The translations under genes were made by a program, and so were the position numbers. Under the pieces are notes generated by a model, which worked only from the letters and a program-made list of their open reading frames with translations, did not search any database and was not told where the DNA came from. Shown here one piece after another: positions 41,616 through 50,208 of a DNA stretch of 64,000 nt; position 1 is the first letter of the stretch; each line of letters begins with the position of its first letter. The stretch is from Mycolicibacterium chubuense (lineage in GTDB: Bacteria > Actinomycetota > Actinomycetes > Mycobacteriales > Mycobacteriaceae): positions 140,951-204,950 of the forward strand of contig NZ_JYNX01000060.1 of NCBI RefSeq assembly GCF_001044255.1, written 5' to 3'.

Positions 41616-42307
41616 GTGACCGGACGGTGCGCGAGTTCGTCGAGGATCTGCTGCGGGGCCGGGCCACCCGGCCGGCGCGTCCCGACGAGTTCGAGGCCGC
41701 GCAGATGGCGGCGGCGATCGAGCTGCGTGCCGCCCGCACCGGCAGCGACGCCCCCAGTGAGGACTTCGTCGCCGACCTCCATCGCCGACTGGCCGCGGAG
41801 ACGGCCGGCGAACATCCGCCCGCCGCACGGGTCTCGGGTACCCGTCGGCAGGTGGTCGTGGGCACCGGTGTCGCCGCCGCTTCGGCAGTGGCCGGCATCG
41901 TCGTCGGCCGCAACCTGCTGGCGTCCAAAACCCGCGTGCCGCAGGCGGAGCCGGCCCCGCAGGGGACGCTGGAACCCAACGGCGGCACCTGGCGGGCGGT
42001 GGGCGCGGCCGCCGACCTGCGCGCGGGCGGCGCCCTGGCCTTCGACCTCGGCTCGGTGAGCGGATTCGTGCACCGCCGCGACGGCGCGCTGCAGGCGGTC
42101 TCGGGGGTCTGCACCCACCAAGGGTGCAAGCTGTGGCTCGACGCGCCGGACGGGCGGCTTCGCTGTCCCTGCCATTCGACGTCGTTCTCGCTGACCGGGC
42201 AGACGCTGACGCATCAACTGCCCGTCGCTCCCCCGCCGTTGCCACGGATCGAGGTGCGTGAGAACAACGGCGTGATCGAGGTTCTCGCCCCCACCGAGCC
42301 CGCATGA
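41612..42307 (+). CDS. Membrane-anchored Rieske [2Fe-2S] protein, possible anti-sigma factor
   Basis: The 231-residue protein has three parts. Residues 1-75 are a charged helical cytosolic segment (VREFVEDLLRGRATRPARPD). One membrane helix (about 80-102) follows a twin-Arg TRRQVVVGTG. The C-terminal Rieske domain ligates a cluster through Cys167, His169, Cys185 and His188, with Cys172 and Cys187 placed for the disulfide seen in bc1-type Rieske proteins. It is coupled by ATGA to an ECF sigma gene. The layout, an N-terminal cytosolic piece plus an outer sensor, is that of an anti-sigma factor with a redox sensor; this is inference. There is no cytochrome b gene nearby, so it is not part of a bc complex. 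Confidence 0.85.
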   Translation: MSDRTVREFVEDLLRGRATRPARPDEFEAAQMAAAIELRAARTGSDAPSEDFVADLHRRLAAETAGEHPPAARVSGTRRQVVVGTGVAAASAVAGIVVGRNLLASKTRVPQAEPAPQGTLEPNGGTWRAVGAAADLRAGGALAFDLGSVSGFVHRRDGALQAVSGVCTHQGCKLWLDAPDGRLRCPCHSTSFSLTGQTLTHQLPVAPPPLPRIEVRENNGVIEVLAPTEPA

Positions 42308-42349
42308 TGCCCGAGAGGTCCCCGTTGCGGGCGCGCCTACGATGAGGTG

Positions 42350-43420
42350 ATGGCCGAGCAATTCGCAGTCGCCGACGTCCCTTTCACCCACGACCCCTGG
42401 GTCGCGTCACCCCAGCGCTACACGGAGATGCCGTACCGCAGGGTGGGCTCCTCGGGGCTTCTACTGCCGGCCGTCTCGCTGGGTCTCTGGTACAACTTCG
42501 GCGACAACCGGCCGTTCGACACCCAGCGGGAGGTGTTGCGGCACGCGTTCGACCGTGGCATCACCCACTTCGACCTGGCGAACAACTACGGCCCGCCGTA
42601 CGGCTCGGCGGAGGAGAACTTCGGCCGGATGCTGCGCCGCGACTTCAAGCCGTACCGCAACGAGCTGATCATCTCGACCAAGGCCGGCTGGGACATGTGG
42701 CCCGGTCCGTACGGTCAGCTCGGCGGTCGCACCTACGTGCTGAACAGTCTCGACGAGTCCCTCGACCGGCTCGGGCTCGACTACGTCGACATCTTCTACT
42801 CCCACCGCATCGACCCGAACACTCCGCTCGAGGAGACGATCGGCGCGCTGGACACGGCGGTGCGCTCCGGCAAGGCCCGCTACGTCGGGATCTCGTCGTA
42901 CTCCCCCGCGAAGACCGCCGAAGCCGCGGCGATCGCCCGCCGGCTCGGCACCCCGCTGGTGATCCATCAGCCGTCGTACTCGTTGCTCAACCGTTGGATC
43001 GAAGACGAGTTGACCGGCAAGCTCACCGAGGCCGGCATGGGGGCGATCGCGTTCACCGCGCTGGCGCAGGGGTTGCTCACCGACCGCTACCTGAAGCAGC
43101 CGGCGGGCGGCGTGGAGCGGGCGACGGCCCGGCCGACGTTCGACGACGATCAGGTGACCGATGACGTGGTGGAGCGCCTGCGCGGCCTCGCCGGTATCGC
43201 CGACCGCCGTGGCCAGTCTCTGGCCCAGCTGGCGCTGGCGTGGGTGCTGCGGGACCCGACGGTCGCCTCGACGCTGATCGGCGCCTCCAGCGTGGCCCAG
43301 CTCGACGAGAACCTCGGCGCGCTGAAGAACCTGGAGTTCAGTCCCGACGAGCTCGAGGAGATCGACCGCTACGCCGTGGATTCCGGTATCGACCTGTGGC
43401 GCGAGAGCTCCGACGTCTGA
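42350..43420 (+). CDS. Aldo/keto reductase, YghZ (L-glyceraldehyde-3-phosphate reductase)-like
   Basis: The protein has 356 residues. The catalytic tetrad members sit in FDLANNYGPPYGSAE (Asp, Tyr), IISTKAGWDMW (Lys) and DIFYSHRID (His). SLGLWYNFGDNRPFDTQREV is typical of the YghZ/MgrA branch (AKR14), which reduces L-glyceraldehyde 3-phosphate and methylglyoxal. GTGATG gives two start options; the ATG at 42350 is used. Confidence 0.92.
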   Translation: MAEQFAVADVPFTHDPWVASPQRYTEMPYRRVGSSGLLLPAVSLGLWYNFGDNRPFDTQREVLRHAFDRGITHFDLANNYGPPYGSAEENFGRMLRRDFKPYRNELIISTKAGWDMWPGPYGQLGGRTYVLNSLDESLDRLGLDYVDIFYSHRIDPNTPLEETIGALDTAVRSGKARYVGISSYSPAKTAEAAAIARRLGTPLVIHQPSYSLLNRWIEDELTGKLTEAGMGAIAFTALAQGLLTDRYLKQPAGGVERATARPTFDDDQVTDDVVERLRGLAGIADRRGQSLAQLALAWVLRDPTVASTLIGASSVAQLDENLGALKNLEFSPDELEEIDRYAVDSGIDLWRESSDV

Positions 43421-43423
43421 GCC

Positions 43424-43834
43424 GTGGTCACCCCGGAGACGCTGGGCGCGTGGGTGATCAAGTGCAATCCGCGCCGCACGCCGGTCGACGCCATGCGCGC
43501 GGCCGGGCGCGCCCGGCCGCAGTGGTGCGTGGCCGGCAACTACCGCTCGCGGTTGATGCGCGCCGATCAGCGGGTGCTGCTGTGGGTGACCACGCACCGC
43601 GACCGTGGGATCTGGGGCTGCGGCCGGCTGCTCGGTGAGCCGGTCGAGGAGGACGGTCGGCTGCACGTGCCGGTCGACATCCCGCTGCTGCGCCGGCCCG
43701 TGACGGCCGCCGAACTGGCCCGTCTGCCGGGCCTGCGGTCGATGGAGGTGTTCCGCGCGCCGCAGCAGGCGAACCCGTCCTGGGTGAGCCGGGCGGAGTG
43801 GTCGCTCATCGACGCGGTGCTGTCGTCGCAGTGA
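43424..43834 (+). CDS. EVE/PUA-like domain protein
   Basis: The 136-residue protein begins with an EVE-type core: AWVIKCNPRRTP, then WCVAGNYRSRLMRADQRVLL and a strand GIWGCGRLLGEPVEE. EVE domains read modified bases in nucleic acids and occur in restriction or RNA-related systems. No such system is nearby. It lies three bases after the aldo/keto reductase stop, so it may be co-transcribed. Confidence 0.7.
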   Translation: MVTPETLGAWVIKCNPRRTPVDAMRAAGRARPQWCVAGNYRSRLMRADQRVLLWVTTHRDRGIWGCGRLLGEPVEEDGRLHVPVDIPLLRRPVTAAELARLPGLRSMEVFRAPQQANPSWVSRAEWSLIDAVLSSQ

Positions 43835-43837
43835 ACC

Positions 43838-44440
43838 TCACATCAGTCCGGCGCGGGCGGCGATCAGCGCGATGTCCGCGGCGCGCTCGATCAGCGAGTC
43901 GTCGATGGGGTCGCCGGTGGTGACCAGCCGGTAGAACAGCGGGGCGCGGAACGTCGAGAGCAGTTCTCCCGCATCGCAATCGGCGGGCAGCTCGGCGCGT
44001 TCGATCGCCCGGGCCACCACCGGCCGGGCGCGCGCGGCCTGGTGGTCGAAGTAGCGGCGGGTCGCCTCGCCGAGGCGCTCGGAGCGCAGCCCGGCGGTCA
44101 GCACCATCGCCGCCACCTGCCGGCCCACCCCGCCGTTGAGCAGGTCCGCGAGATCCCGGCCGAGGGCCAGCAGGTCGGTCTCGATGCTTCCGGTGTCGGG
44201 AACCGGAACCGCTTCCACCGACCATTCGGTGAGGGCGTCGACCAGCAGGTCGTCCAGGGTCGCCCAGCGCCGGTAGACGGTCGTCTTGTTCACGCCGGCC
44301 CGCGCGGCGATCGCCTCCATGCCGAGCGCGGGGTAACCCGTCTCGGTCAGTTCGTCGACCGCGGCCTCGAGGATCGCCCGGCGGACCCTGGCGCTGCGCC
44401 CGCCGGTGCGCACACCGTGGTTGACCTGCCGGTTCGTCAC
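43838..44440 (-). CDS. TetR family transcriptional regulator
   Basis: The 200-residue protein has a standard TetR HTH (residues 17-62: RRAILEAAVDELTETGYPAL, then EAIAARAGVNKTTVYRRW). The C-terminal domain resembles TetR_C_11/16-type ligand domains. It is divergent from a quinone oxidoreductase gene with about 100 bases between; repeats there are probably its operators. The likely inducer is a substrate or product of that enzyme. Confidence 0.92.
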   Translation of the reverse strand: MTNRQVNHGVRTGGRSARVRRAILEAAVDELTETGYPALGMEAIAARAGVNKTTVYRRWATLDDLLVDALTEWSVEAVPVPDTGSIETDLLALGRDLADLLNGGVGRQVAAMVLTAGLRSERLGEATRRYFDHQAARARPVVARAIERAELPADCDAGELLSTFRAPLFYRLVTTGDPIDDSLIERAADIALIAARAGLM

Positions 44441-44494
44441 GTCGGCTGCCTCGCCGGAATGGTGTGCCGGGTTCTCGCGTTGCGCACCTCATGA

Positions 44495-44526
44495 GCTTAA
44501 AGCAACACTCCGGTGCGTTAAGCAAC
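44495..44526. promoter_or_regulatory. Repeated element between TetR and oxidoreductase genes
   Basis: GCTTAAAGC (44495-44503) is palindromic about its central A and continues as AAC. TTAAGCAAC (44518-44526) repeats the motif as a near-direct copy of TTAAAGCAAC. The pair lies 20-50 bases before the oxidoreductase ATG, a fitting place for a TetR operator. Confidence 0.4.
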
Positions 44527-44544
44527 CGACACGAGAGGACGCCG

Positions 44545-45570
44545 ATGCCGACGACGATGAAGGCCATCCGGGTGCACCGGTTCGGAGGTCCCGAGGTGCT
44601 GCGCTACGAGACGGTGCCGATGCCCGAGCTCGCCCCCGGCGAGGTCCTGATCCGCGTGCACGCCGTCGGCGTGAACCCACCCGACTGGTACCTGCGCGAC
44701 GGCTACGCCCGCCAGGAGTTGCCGCCCGACATGCGGCCGGTGATCACGCTGCCCGCGATCCCCGGTTCCGATGTGTCGGGCGTCGTCGCGGCCGTCGCAC
44801 CCGACATCGCCGACACAGCCGACATCGCCGTCGGGGACGAGGTGTTCGGCATGATCCGCTTCCCGTCGTTCGGGGACAGCGCCGCCTACGCCGAGTACGT
44901 CGCGGCCCCCGTGACGGATCTCGCGCGCAAGCCGGCCGGCATCGACCACCTGCACGCCGCGGCGGCGCCGATGTCCGGCCTGACCGCCTGGCAGTTCCTG
45001 CTCGAGCTGGGTCATGAGACACCCAATCCCCTTCAGCCGCAAGCACATCGACCGGTTCCACTGGCCGGTGCGACGGTGTTGGTCAACGGGGCGGCCGGCG
45101 GTGTCGGCCACCTCGCGGTGCAGCTGGCGAAGGCCCGCGGTGCGCACGTCATCGCGGTGGCCTCCGGCCGCCACACCGATTTCCTGCGCGAACTGGGTGC
45201 CGACGAGGTCATCGACTACACCGAGCGCACTCCCGAGGACGCCGTGGCCGGCCTCGATCTCGTCCTCGACACCGTCGGCGGACCGGCCACCGGCCGATTC
45301 CTGCGTAGCCTGCGGCGCGGCGGGGCGCTGTTCCCGGTGTTCCCCGGGTTCTCCGACACCGCGGAGGCGGCCGCACGCGGTGTCACGGTGTCGATGACCC
45401 AGGTCCGCTCCAACGGCGCGCAGCTCGCCGAACTGGGCCGGGCGCTCGACGACGGCACGGTCAGGATCGCCCTCGACAGCACGTTCGGCCTCGCCGAGGC
45501 GCGTGCCGCCCACGAACGGGCCGAGCAGGGACATCTGCGCGGCAAGATCGCGCTATCGGTCCTCGGGTAG
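44545..45570 (+). CDS. Quinone oxidoreductase-like (zinc-free MDR) NADP-dependent enzyme
   Basis: The 341-residue medium-chain reductase has a GroES-like N-terminal domain (VLIRVHAVGVNPPDWYLRDG) without the catalytic zinc ligands. Its Rossmann domain has VLVNGAAGGVGHLAVQLAKA. It is of the QOR/NADPH-quinone reductase type. The divergent TetR gene suggests control by an electrophile or quinone. The 3' end overlaps the convergent FAD monooxygenase gene by 18 bases. Confidence 0.9.
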   Translation: MPTTMKAIRVHRFGGPEVLRYETVPMPELAPGEVLIRVHAVGVNPPDWYLRDGYARQELPPDMRPVITLPAIPGSDVSGVVAAVAPDIADTADIAVGDEVFGMIRFPSFGDSAAYAEYVAAPVTDLARKPAGIDHLHAAAAPMSGLTAWQFLLELGHETPNPLQPQAHRPVPLAGATVLVNGAAGGVGHLAVQLAKARGAHVIAVASGRHTDFLRELGADEVIDYTERTPEDAVAGLDLVLDTVGGPATGRFLRSLRRGGALFPVFPGFSDTAEAAARGVTVSMTQVRSNGAQLAELGRALDDGTVRIALDSTFGLAEARAAHERAEQGHLRGKIALSVLG

Positions 45571-46740
45571 GGCCAGCTCGTCGCCTCCGATGCCGGCCAC
45601 GCCCGTCAACGCGCTGACCGCGCGGCCCAGCGGACCCGAGGCGAGCCGCGCACCGGCGTGCACGACGCGGATTCCGGTGCGGGAGCGCGGGTTCGCGAGC
45701 CGGAGCACCTCGGCACGGACGGTGGGGGCGGTCTTGACGAACGGCTGCATGGCGGTCTGGTACCGCGTCAGCGCGGCGGCCGGGTCGGGTCCGGCGGCCA
45801 GCTCACCGGCCAGCAGGTAGGCGCCGATCAGCGCGAGGCTGGTGCCCGCGCCGCCGAAGGTGGCGTTGCAGAACGCGCTGTCCCCGAGCAGCCCGATGCG
45901 GCCTCTGCTCCAGGACGACGGGTGCACCTGGCCGACGGCCGAGAAGTACATCGGCGCGCCGTTGTCGAGTTCGTCGAGGATGCGCGGGGCCGCGCCGCCG
46001 ACGTCGGCGAAGGTGGCGCGCAGCAGGGTGATCTGGTCCTGCTGGCCGAGGTCCTCGAGGCCGCGCACGTCGGACAGGAAGGACAGGATGGCCCGGGTGG
46101 TGCCGACGTTGTCGGGCCGCAGGTGCACCCCGCGTGACTTGGTCACGTGCTGCCAGTTCCACCAGCGGTCGTCGGTGTCGCGGCGCGGCAGCGTGACGTA
46201 GGCGAAATACATGCCGAGGTTGTGCACCTCGGCGGAGCTGACGAACCGGCGCGAGCGCGAGCGCAGCCCCTCGGCGATGACGAGCAGGTCGGCGTCGATC
46301 GCGGTGCCGTCGTCCAGCGCGGCGGTGACGTGGTCGCCGTGGTCGGTGACATCGGCCAGTTGGGTGCCGAACCGGTAGTCGGTGCGGTCGGCGGTGCGCT
46401 CGACGAGGATGCGGGACAGCTCGCCGCGCAGGATCTCCAGTTCCGCGGTCGGTCCGTCGGGCCGCCCCGATCGCGCCACCGGGAACGACGCGGCGGGTGT
46501 TCCGTCGGCGGTGACGAACCGGGTGCCGATCTCCCCGGTGGTGGCGGCGCGCACCTCGCCGTCGATGCCCATGCGACAGATGACCTCACGGGCCGCGCCA
46601 CGGATGTCGACGTTCTGCCCCTCGTCGCGTCGCTGGGGGTATCGCTCGAGCACGGTGGTGCGCCAGCCGCGCGCGGTGAGTTGGTGAGCGAGAGCGGGTC
46701 CGGCGACGCCGGCACCCGAGATGACCGCATGGAAGGGCAC
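45553..46740 (-). CDS. FAD-dependent monooxygenase (PHBH/TetX-like)
   Basis: The protein has 395 residues. FAD-binding motifs are the N-terminal AVISGAGVAGPALAHQL, the DG motif-like IDADLLVIAEGLRSRSR, and the GD motif GRIGLLGDSAFCNATFGGAG. It resembles flavin hydroxylases acting on aromatics or antibiotics (TetX, PhzS group). ATG at 46740. The 287 bases upstream, shared with a divergent STAS gene, hold repeated elements listed separately. Confidence 0.9.
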   Translation of the reverse strand: MPFHAVISGAGVAGPALAHQLTARGWRTTVLERYPQRRDEGQNVDIRGAAREVICRMGIDGEVRAATTGEIGTRFVTADGTPAASFPVARSGRPDGPTAELEILRGELSRILVERTADRTDYRFGTQLADVTDHGDHVTAALDDGTAIDADLLVIAEGLRSRSRRFVSSAEVHNLGMYFAYVTLPRRDTDDRWWNWQHVTKSRGVHLRPDNVGTTRAILSFLSDVRGLEDLGQQDQITLLRATFADVGGAAPRILDELDNGAPMYFSAVGQVHPSSWSRGRIGLLGDSAFCNATFGGAGTSLALIGAYLLAGELAAGPDPAAALTRYQTAMQPFVKTAPTVRAEVLRLANPRSRTGIRVVHAGARLASGPLGRAVSALTGVAGIGGDELALPEDR

Positions 46741-46767
46741 GTGTCATTGTGCCTGAGGCCTTCGGAC

Positions 46768-46902
46768 AACGAAATCCGTAGCACATCGAAACGAATTGGC
46801 CTCGGCGTCAATTGCGCAGCTGCAGGGCGCCACAGACAACTCCCAGCTCGCAACGGGATTGGCGATAATCGCCCCAGACCTTCCGCTCAAACGAAATCCG
46901 TA
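46768..46902. repeat. Two copies of a 13-base direct repeat in the 46741-47027 intergenic region
   Basis: AACGAAATCCGTA occurs at 46768-46780 and 46890-46902; AACGAA also occurs at 46790. The copies flank the promoter region of the monooxygenase gene. They may be binding sites for one regulator. The region has more A/T than its surroundings. A TTGACA lies at 46908-46913 without a convincing -10 element. Confidence 0.4.
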
Positions 46903-46939
46903 TTATCTTGACATTGGTTGAGCTTCCAGCCCACGGGAC

Positions 46940-46955
46940 GTGCTGTGATCAGCAC
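46940..46955. promoter_or_regulatory. Inverted repeat upstream of the STAS gene
   Basis: GTGCTG-TGAT-CAGCAC is a perfect 6+4+6 inverted repeat about 72 bases before the STAS-protein ATG. It could be an operator or a small hairpin in the leader. Confidence 0.3.
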
Positions 46956-47027
46956 CTGCATGACCGAGTGGCCGACCAGCATCCACGTCCGGTGTTCACG
47001 AGTTCAACTGATCCCCGAGGTTGACAC

Positions 47028-47549
47028 ATGACCGCCGTCGAGAAGCAACACAGCTTTTCGTTCCCCAGAATCCCCCGCGACGACGAATTACGTTGCGGCA
47101 AAGCCACATTCGCGTCTCGGTACTGTTCGGCGACCCGCGTGGCCGTCGCCGTCGTCGGCGAGATCGACGCGCTCAACGGCCGCGAGTTCGGCCGGTACGT
47201 GGAGCGCCACACCCGAGTGTCGAAGCAATTGGTCCTCGACCTGCGCGCTGTCGATTTCTTCGGAACGGCCGGGTTCACCGCGCTGTATTACATCAGCGTG
47301 CACTGCGCGCGCAGCGACGTCGATTGGGTCATCGTCGGTCGCCGCCCGGTCCGGCAGCTGCTGTCGGTCTGCGATCCGGATTCCGAACTGCCGTTGGTCG
47401 ACGACCTGTCCGCGGGGCTGGCGCGGCTGGACCGCCTGGCACACGGGGTGCAGCACGTCATCTGGACCGCGCAGGCCGGATGGCACCGGCCGTCACCGGC
47501 CGAGCGGGCCCCACGTCGTCGTCTCGGCGAGCGAACGCCGAACCGCTGA
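47028..47549 (+). CDS. STAS-domain protein, anti-sigma factor antagonist-like
   Basis: The protein has 173 residues with a STAS domain at about 30-130 (VAVVGEIDALNGREFGRYVE, then LVLDLRAVDFFGTAGFTALY). The position of the phosphorylatable serine reads Thr or Gly (FFGTAGF), so phosphorylation may be on Thr. The basic C-terminal tail of about 30 residues is not conserved-looking. It stands alone, with no anti-sigma gene near; it resembles the many orphan STAS proteins of mycobacteria linked to SigF-type control. The last 57 bases overlap the convergent nitroreductase gene. Confidence 0.85.
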   Translation: MTAVEKQHSFSFPRIPRDDELRCGKATFASRYCSATRVAVAVVGEIDALNGREFGRYVERHTRVSKQLVLDLRAVDFFGTAGFTALYYISVHCARSDVDWVIVGRRPVRQLLSVCDPDSELPLVDDLSAGLARLDRLAHGVQHVIWTAQAGWHRPSPAERAPRRRLGERTPNR

Positions 47550-48338
47550 GGGCAGTGTGGCGGCGCCGGCGGCCGGCGGACCGATGCGGATCAGGATCTG
47601 CGGGTGGGCGCGGCCGTCGAAGATCTCGCACGCCAGCGCGAGCCGGTCCCGCGTGGAACGCAGCGGTTCGGTGAGCGGGCACGACGCCAGGCCCAGCGCG
47701 GTGGCCGAGAGCAGCAGGTGGCTCGCGGCCTCCCCCGCCCGCAGCCGCGCCAGATCGTCCTCACCGTCGGTGGCCAGCACCACGAGCATCCCGTCGTCGT
47801 CGCGGTGCGCACCGTCGGCTTCCCGGCCGTACTGCAGCTGCACCTGGCCGTCCTCGATCCGGCGCCAGCGGTCCTGAGGCACCACGTTCAACTGCACCCC
47901 GAAGCGCGCGGCGCGGAACAGCATCAGCTCGACCGTGGTCGGCGGCAGCACCGAGCCGCCGTATCCGCGGCGGTCCGACCGTCGTCGCGGGATCACGTCG
48001 ACCAGTTCGCGGGACGCCGGACGGGGCGACGATTCGATCACCTCGAAGGACGCGAGGCGGCCCGCGCGATCGGGGAAACGGCGGATGCGGGCATCCCAGC
48101 CGGCCGCGGACAGCGCCAGCGCACAGTGGTCGAGCACCGCGCCGCAGGCGAGCAACACGTCGCACCGGTCGAACGGGCTGTCCCCGAGGCTGCGGTCCCA
48201 GTCGGCGTCGAGGTGCAGCCCGGCGGCGTCCACATGCCATCGCCACGGCTGCGAGTTCTGGGCCGACGGCGCCCACGCCGCAGCCTCCAGTACCGCCTCC
48301 AGCGTCGCGGTGTCGGGTCCGCTCACCAACGCGCTCAC
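47493..48338 (-). CDS. Acg-type nitroreductase family protein
   Basis: The 281-residue protein reads as the Acg family of mycobacteria (Rv2032, Rv3131 type): AAWAPSAQNSQPWRWHVD at the N-terminus and SHLLLSATALGLASCPL in the second half. These are nitroreductase-fold proteins that hold FMN but whose active site is lidded; in M. tuberculosis they belong to the dormancy (DosR) regulon. No DosR box is visible upstream here. Confidence 0.85.
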   Translation of the reverse strand: MSALVSGPDTATLEAVLEAAAWAPSAQNSQPWRWHVDAAGLHLDADWDRSLGDSPFDRCDVLLACGAVLDHCALALSAAGWDARIRRFPDRAGRLASFEVIESSPRPASRELVDVIPRRRSDRRGYGGSVLPPTTVELMLFRAARFGVQLNVVPQDRWRRIEDGQVQLQYGREADGAHRDDDGMLVVLATDGEDDLARLRAGEAASHLLLSATALGLASCPLTEPLRSTRDRLALACEIFDGRAHPQILIRIGPPAAGAATLPSAVRRSLAETTTWGPLGR

Positions 48339-48387
48339 CTTCCGTATCGAACAGTTCGACCAAAAACTCTACGCGGCGAGCGGCGGT

Positions 48388-49161
48388 CTACGCGTCGATG
48401 ATCGCGACGGCTCTGGTCCAGCCCGCTGATGCGGCGTCGACCTTGACCGGGAAACAGCACACGGTGAAGCCGGTGGACGGCAGGGCCTCGAGGTTGTGCA
48501 GCTTCTCCAGGTGGCAGTACCCGATGTCGCGGCCGGCCTTGTGGCCCTCCCAGATGATGGAGGCGTCGTGGGTGCGCGCGTAGCGCTGCGCGGTGAGGGA
48601 AAACGGCGCGTCCCAGCTCCAGGCGTCGGTCCCGGTGAGCCGGACGCCCTGCTCGAGCAGGTGCAGCGTGGCCGCCCGGCCCATTCCGCAGCCGCGGTCG
48701 ACGTAGTCGTCGTGGCCGTAGCGGGTACCGGCGCTGGTGTTGACCACGACGATCTCCAGCGGCGAGAGGGTGTGGCCGATGCGGCGCAGTTCGGCGTCGA
48801 CGTCGTCGGGGGTCACCACGTATCCGTCGTCGAGATGCCGGAAGTCGAGCTTGACCGCCGGCTGGAAACACCAGTCCAGGGGCACCTCATCGATGGTGAT
48901 GGCCTGCTCGCCGTGGTTCATGGTCGACGCGAAGTGGTACGGCGCGTCGAGGTGGGTGCCGCTGTGGGTGGTCATCGACACCCGCTCGATCGCCCACCCC
49001 TCGCCGTCGGGGAGGTCCTCCTCCCGGGCGCCGGGGAAGAAGGACAGCACGTCGGCGACGGTGTCGCGGTGCGTCAGGTACTCGATCTGCGGCCGCAGCC
49101 CGGGCGGATCCGACGCGATGCCGGCCTTGAGCGGCACCGAGATGTCGATCAGCGTGCGCAT
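48388..49161 (-). CDS. Cyclase family protein (metal-dependent hydrolase, KynB-like)
   Basis: The 257-residue protein has the metal-binding signature of putative cyclases/kynurenine formamidase: MTTHSGTHLDAPYHF near residues 63-77. DISVPLKAG at the start and DAWSWDAPF later fit the larger plant/actinobacterial subgroup. It hydrolyses formamides or cyclic amides. The ATG at 49161 is followed closely by family sequence, so the longer frame (to 49275) is not used. The GH6 gene lies 19 bases upstream on the same strand. Confidence 0.85.
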   Translation of the reverse strand: MRTLIDISVPLKAGIASDPPGLRPQIEYLTHRDTVADVLSFFPGAREEDLPDGEGWAIERVSMTTHSGTHLDAPYHFASTMNHGEQAITIDEVPLDWCFQPAVKLDFRHLDDGYVVTPDDVDAELRRIGHTLSPLEIVVVNTSAGTRYGHDDYVDRGCGMGRAATLHLLEQGVRLTGTDAWSWDAPFSLTAQRYARTHDASIIWEGHKAGRDIGYCHLEKLHNLEALPSTGFTVCCFPVKVDAASAGWTRAVAIIDA

Positions 49162-49180
49162 CGCCCGGTGCCCGGCTGGA

Positions 49181-50170
49181 TCACCAGCCCGCGTTGCGGG
49201 CCAGGTCGATCGCGTACTGGTTGACGAAGGTGCCTGCTCCGGGTTCCCCGCGACCGCACGAGCCGTCGGATTCACCGGGCCGCTTGATCCACAGGAAGGC
49301 GTCGACCTGCGGGTTGCCCGTGTTCGCGGTGGGGGCGACGCCGAGCGCGCGGCCGTCGGGATTGCACCAGTACAGCGGGTCGCCCTCGACGGGTCCGGCG
49401 CCGTTGCGGGAGGTGTCGATGACGAACGGCTTGCCGCCCGTCATGCCGGAGATCGCGTTGCCGTAGCCGATCTCCTCGTCGGTCGTGAAGAAGTTCGCGG
49501 TGTTGAGGCTGAAGCCGCGGGCCTTGGCGACGCCGACCTGGTTGAGCCGGTTGGCCATCTCGTCGGCGCTGACCCAGCGCGAATGACCGGCGTCGACGTA
49601 CACCGCGGTGGCCGGATTGCGGGTCAGCGTGTCCACCGCGTACGAGATCAGGTCGAAGCGCTCCTGGCGCTGATCACCGGACAGGCAGTCGGCCATGGCG
49701 AGCGCGTCGGGTTCCAGGATGACCGTCGCCGGGCCCGAGCCGATGGCGCCCGCGACGCCGTCGATCCAGCTGCGGTAGGCGCCCGCGGAGCCGAACCCGC
49801 CCGCGGCGAAGCTGCCGCAGTCGCGGTGCGGGATGCCGTAGAGCGCCAGGATCGGCATGGTGCCCGCGGCCTGCGCCGTGGCGATGTACTTGGCGTCGAC
49901 CGCGGGTGTGGAGAGCTGATCCATCCAGTACGCGGTCGGTGTGTTGACCACCCGGTCGAGCGTTGGATTGCCTGCGCCGCGTGCGGCACGCATGCCCTTG
50001 GAGTCGGGATTGACGTAGAAGGGCAGTCCGGCCAGCGGGTTGCCGTCGGCGGCCAACCGGATCGCCGGCTGCGGTGTCGACACCAGGCCGGCGACCGCGA
50101 GGAAGGCCATGAGCGGAACGGTCCAGCGCGCGATGGCGCGGGCAGCGCGGGAGATCACCCCGAGAAACAT
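49181..50170 (-). CDS. celA1: Secreted GH6 endoglucanase (CelA1-like)
   Basis: The 329-residue protein has a signal peptide (helix around WTVPLMAFLAVAGLVSTPQP) and a GH6 domain. Catalytic aspartates are in VILEPDALAMADC and in the earlier SWIDGVAGAI region; YVDAGHSRW and GFSLNTANFFTTDEE follow the family pattern. WIKRPGESDGSCGRGEPGAG near the C-terminus is the usual active-site end. It resembles M. tuberculosis CelA1 (Rv0062), which cuts beta-1,4-glucan and can affect biofilm cellulose. No carbohydrate-binding module is attached. The start at 50170 places the signal peptide correctly. Confidence 0.9.
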   Translation of the reverse strand: MFLGVISRAARAIARWTVPLMAFLAVAGLVSTPQPAIRLAADGNPLAGLPFYVNPDSKGMRAARGAGNPTLDRVVNTPTAYWMDQLSTPAVDAKYIATAQAAGTMPILALYGIPHRDCGSFAAGGFGSAGAYRSWIDGVAGAIGSGPATVILEPDALAMADCLSGDQRQERFDLISYAVDTLTRNPATAVYVDAGHSRWVSADEMANRLNQVGVAKARGFSLNTANFFTTDEEIGYGNAISGMTGGKPFVIDTSRNGAGPVEGDPLYWCNPDGRALGVAPTANTGNPQVDAFLWIKRPGESDGSCGRGEPGAGTFVNQYAIDLARNAGW

Positions 50171-50208
50171 AGTGCGGGTCGCCGACCTCGCGCCAATCCG
50201 AGCGGCGC

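Noticed and set aside
46908-46940. TTGACA promoter, or a SigF-like GGTTG/GGGAC pair, before the STAS gene
   Set aside because: No acceptable -10 for TTGACA; the SigF-like pair departs from the consensus in both halves and spacing.
48339-48390. DosR box upstream of the Acg-type gene
   Set aside because: Expected from M. tuberculosis Acg genes, but no GGGACT/AGTCCC-like palindrome is present.
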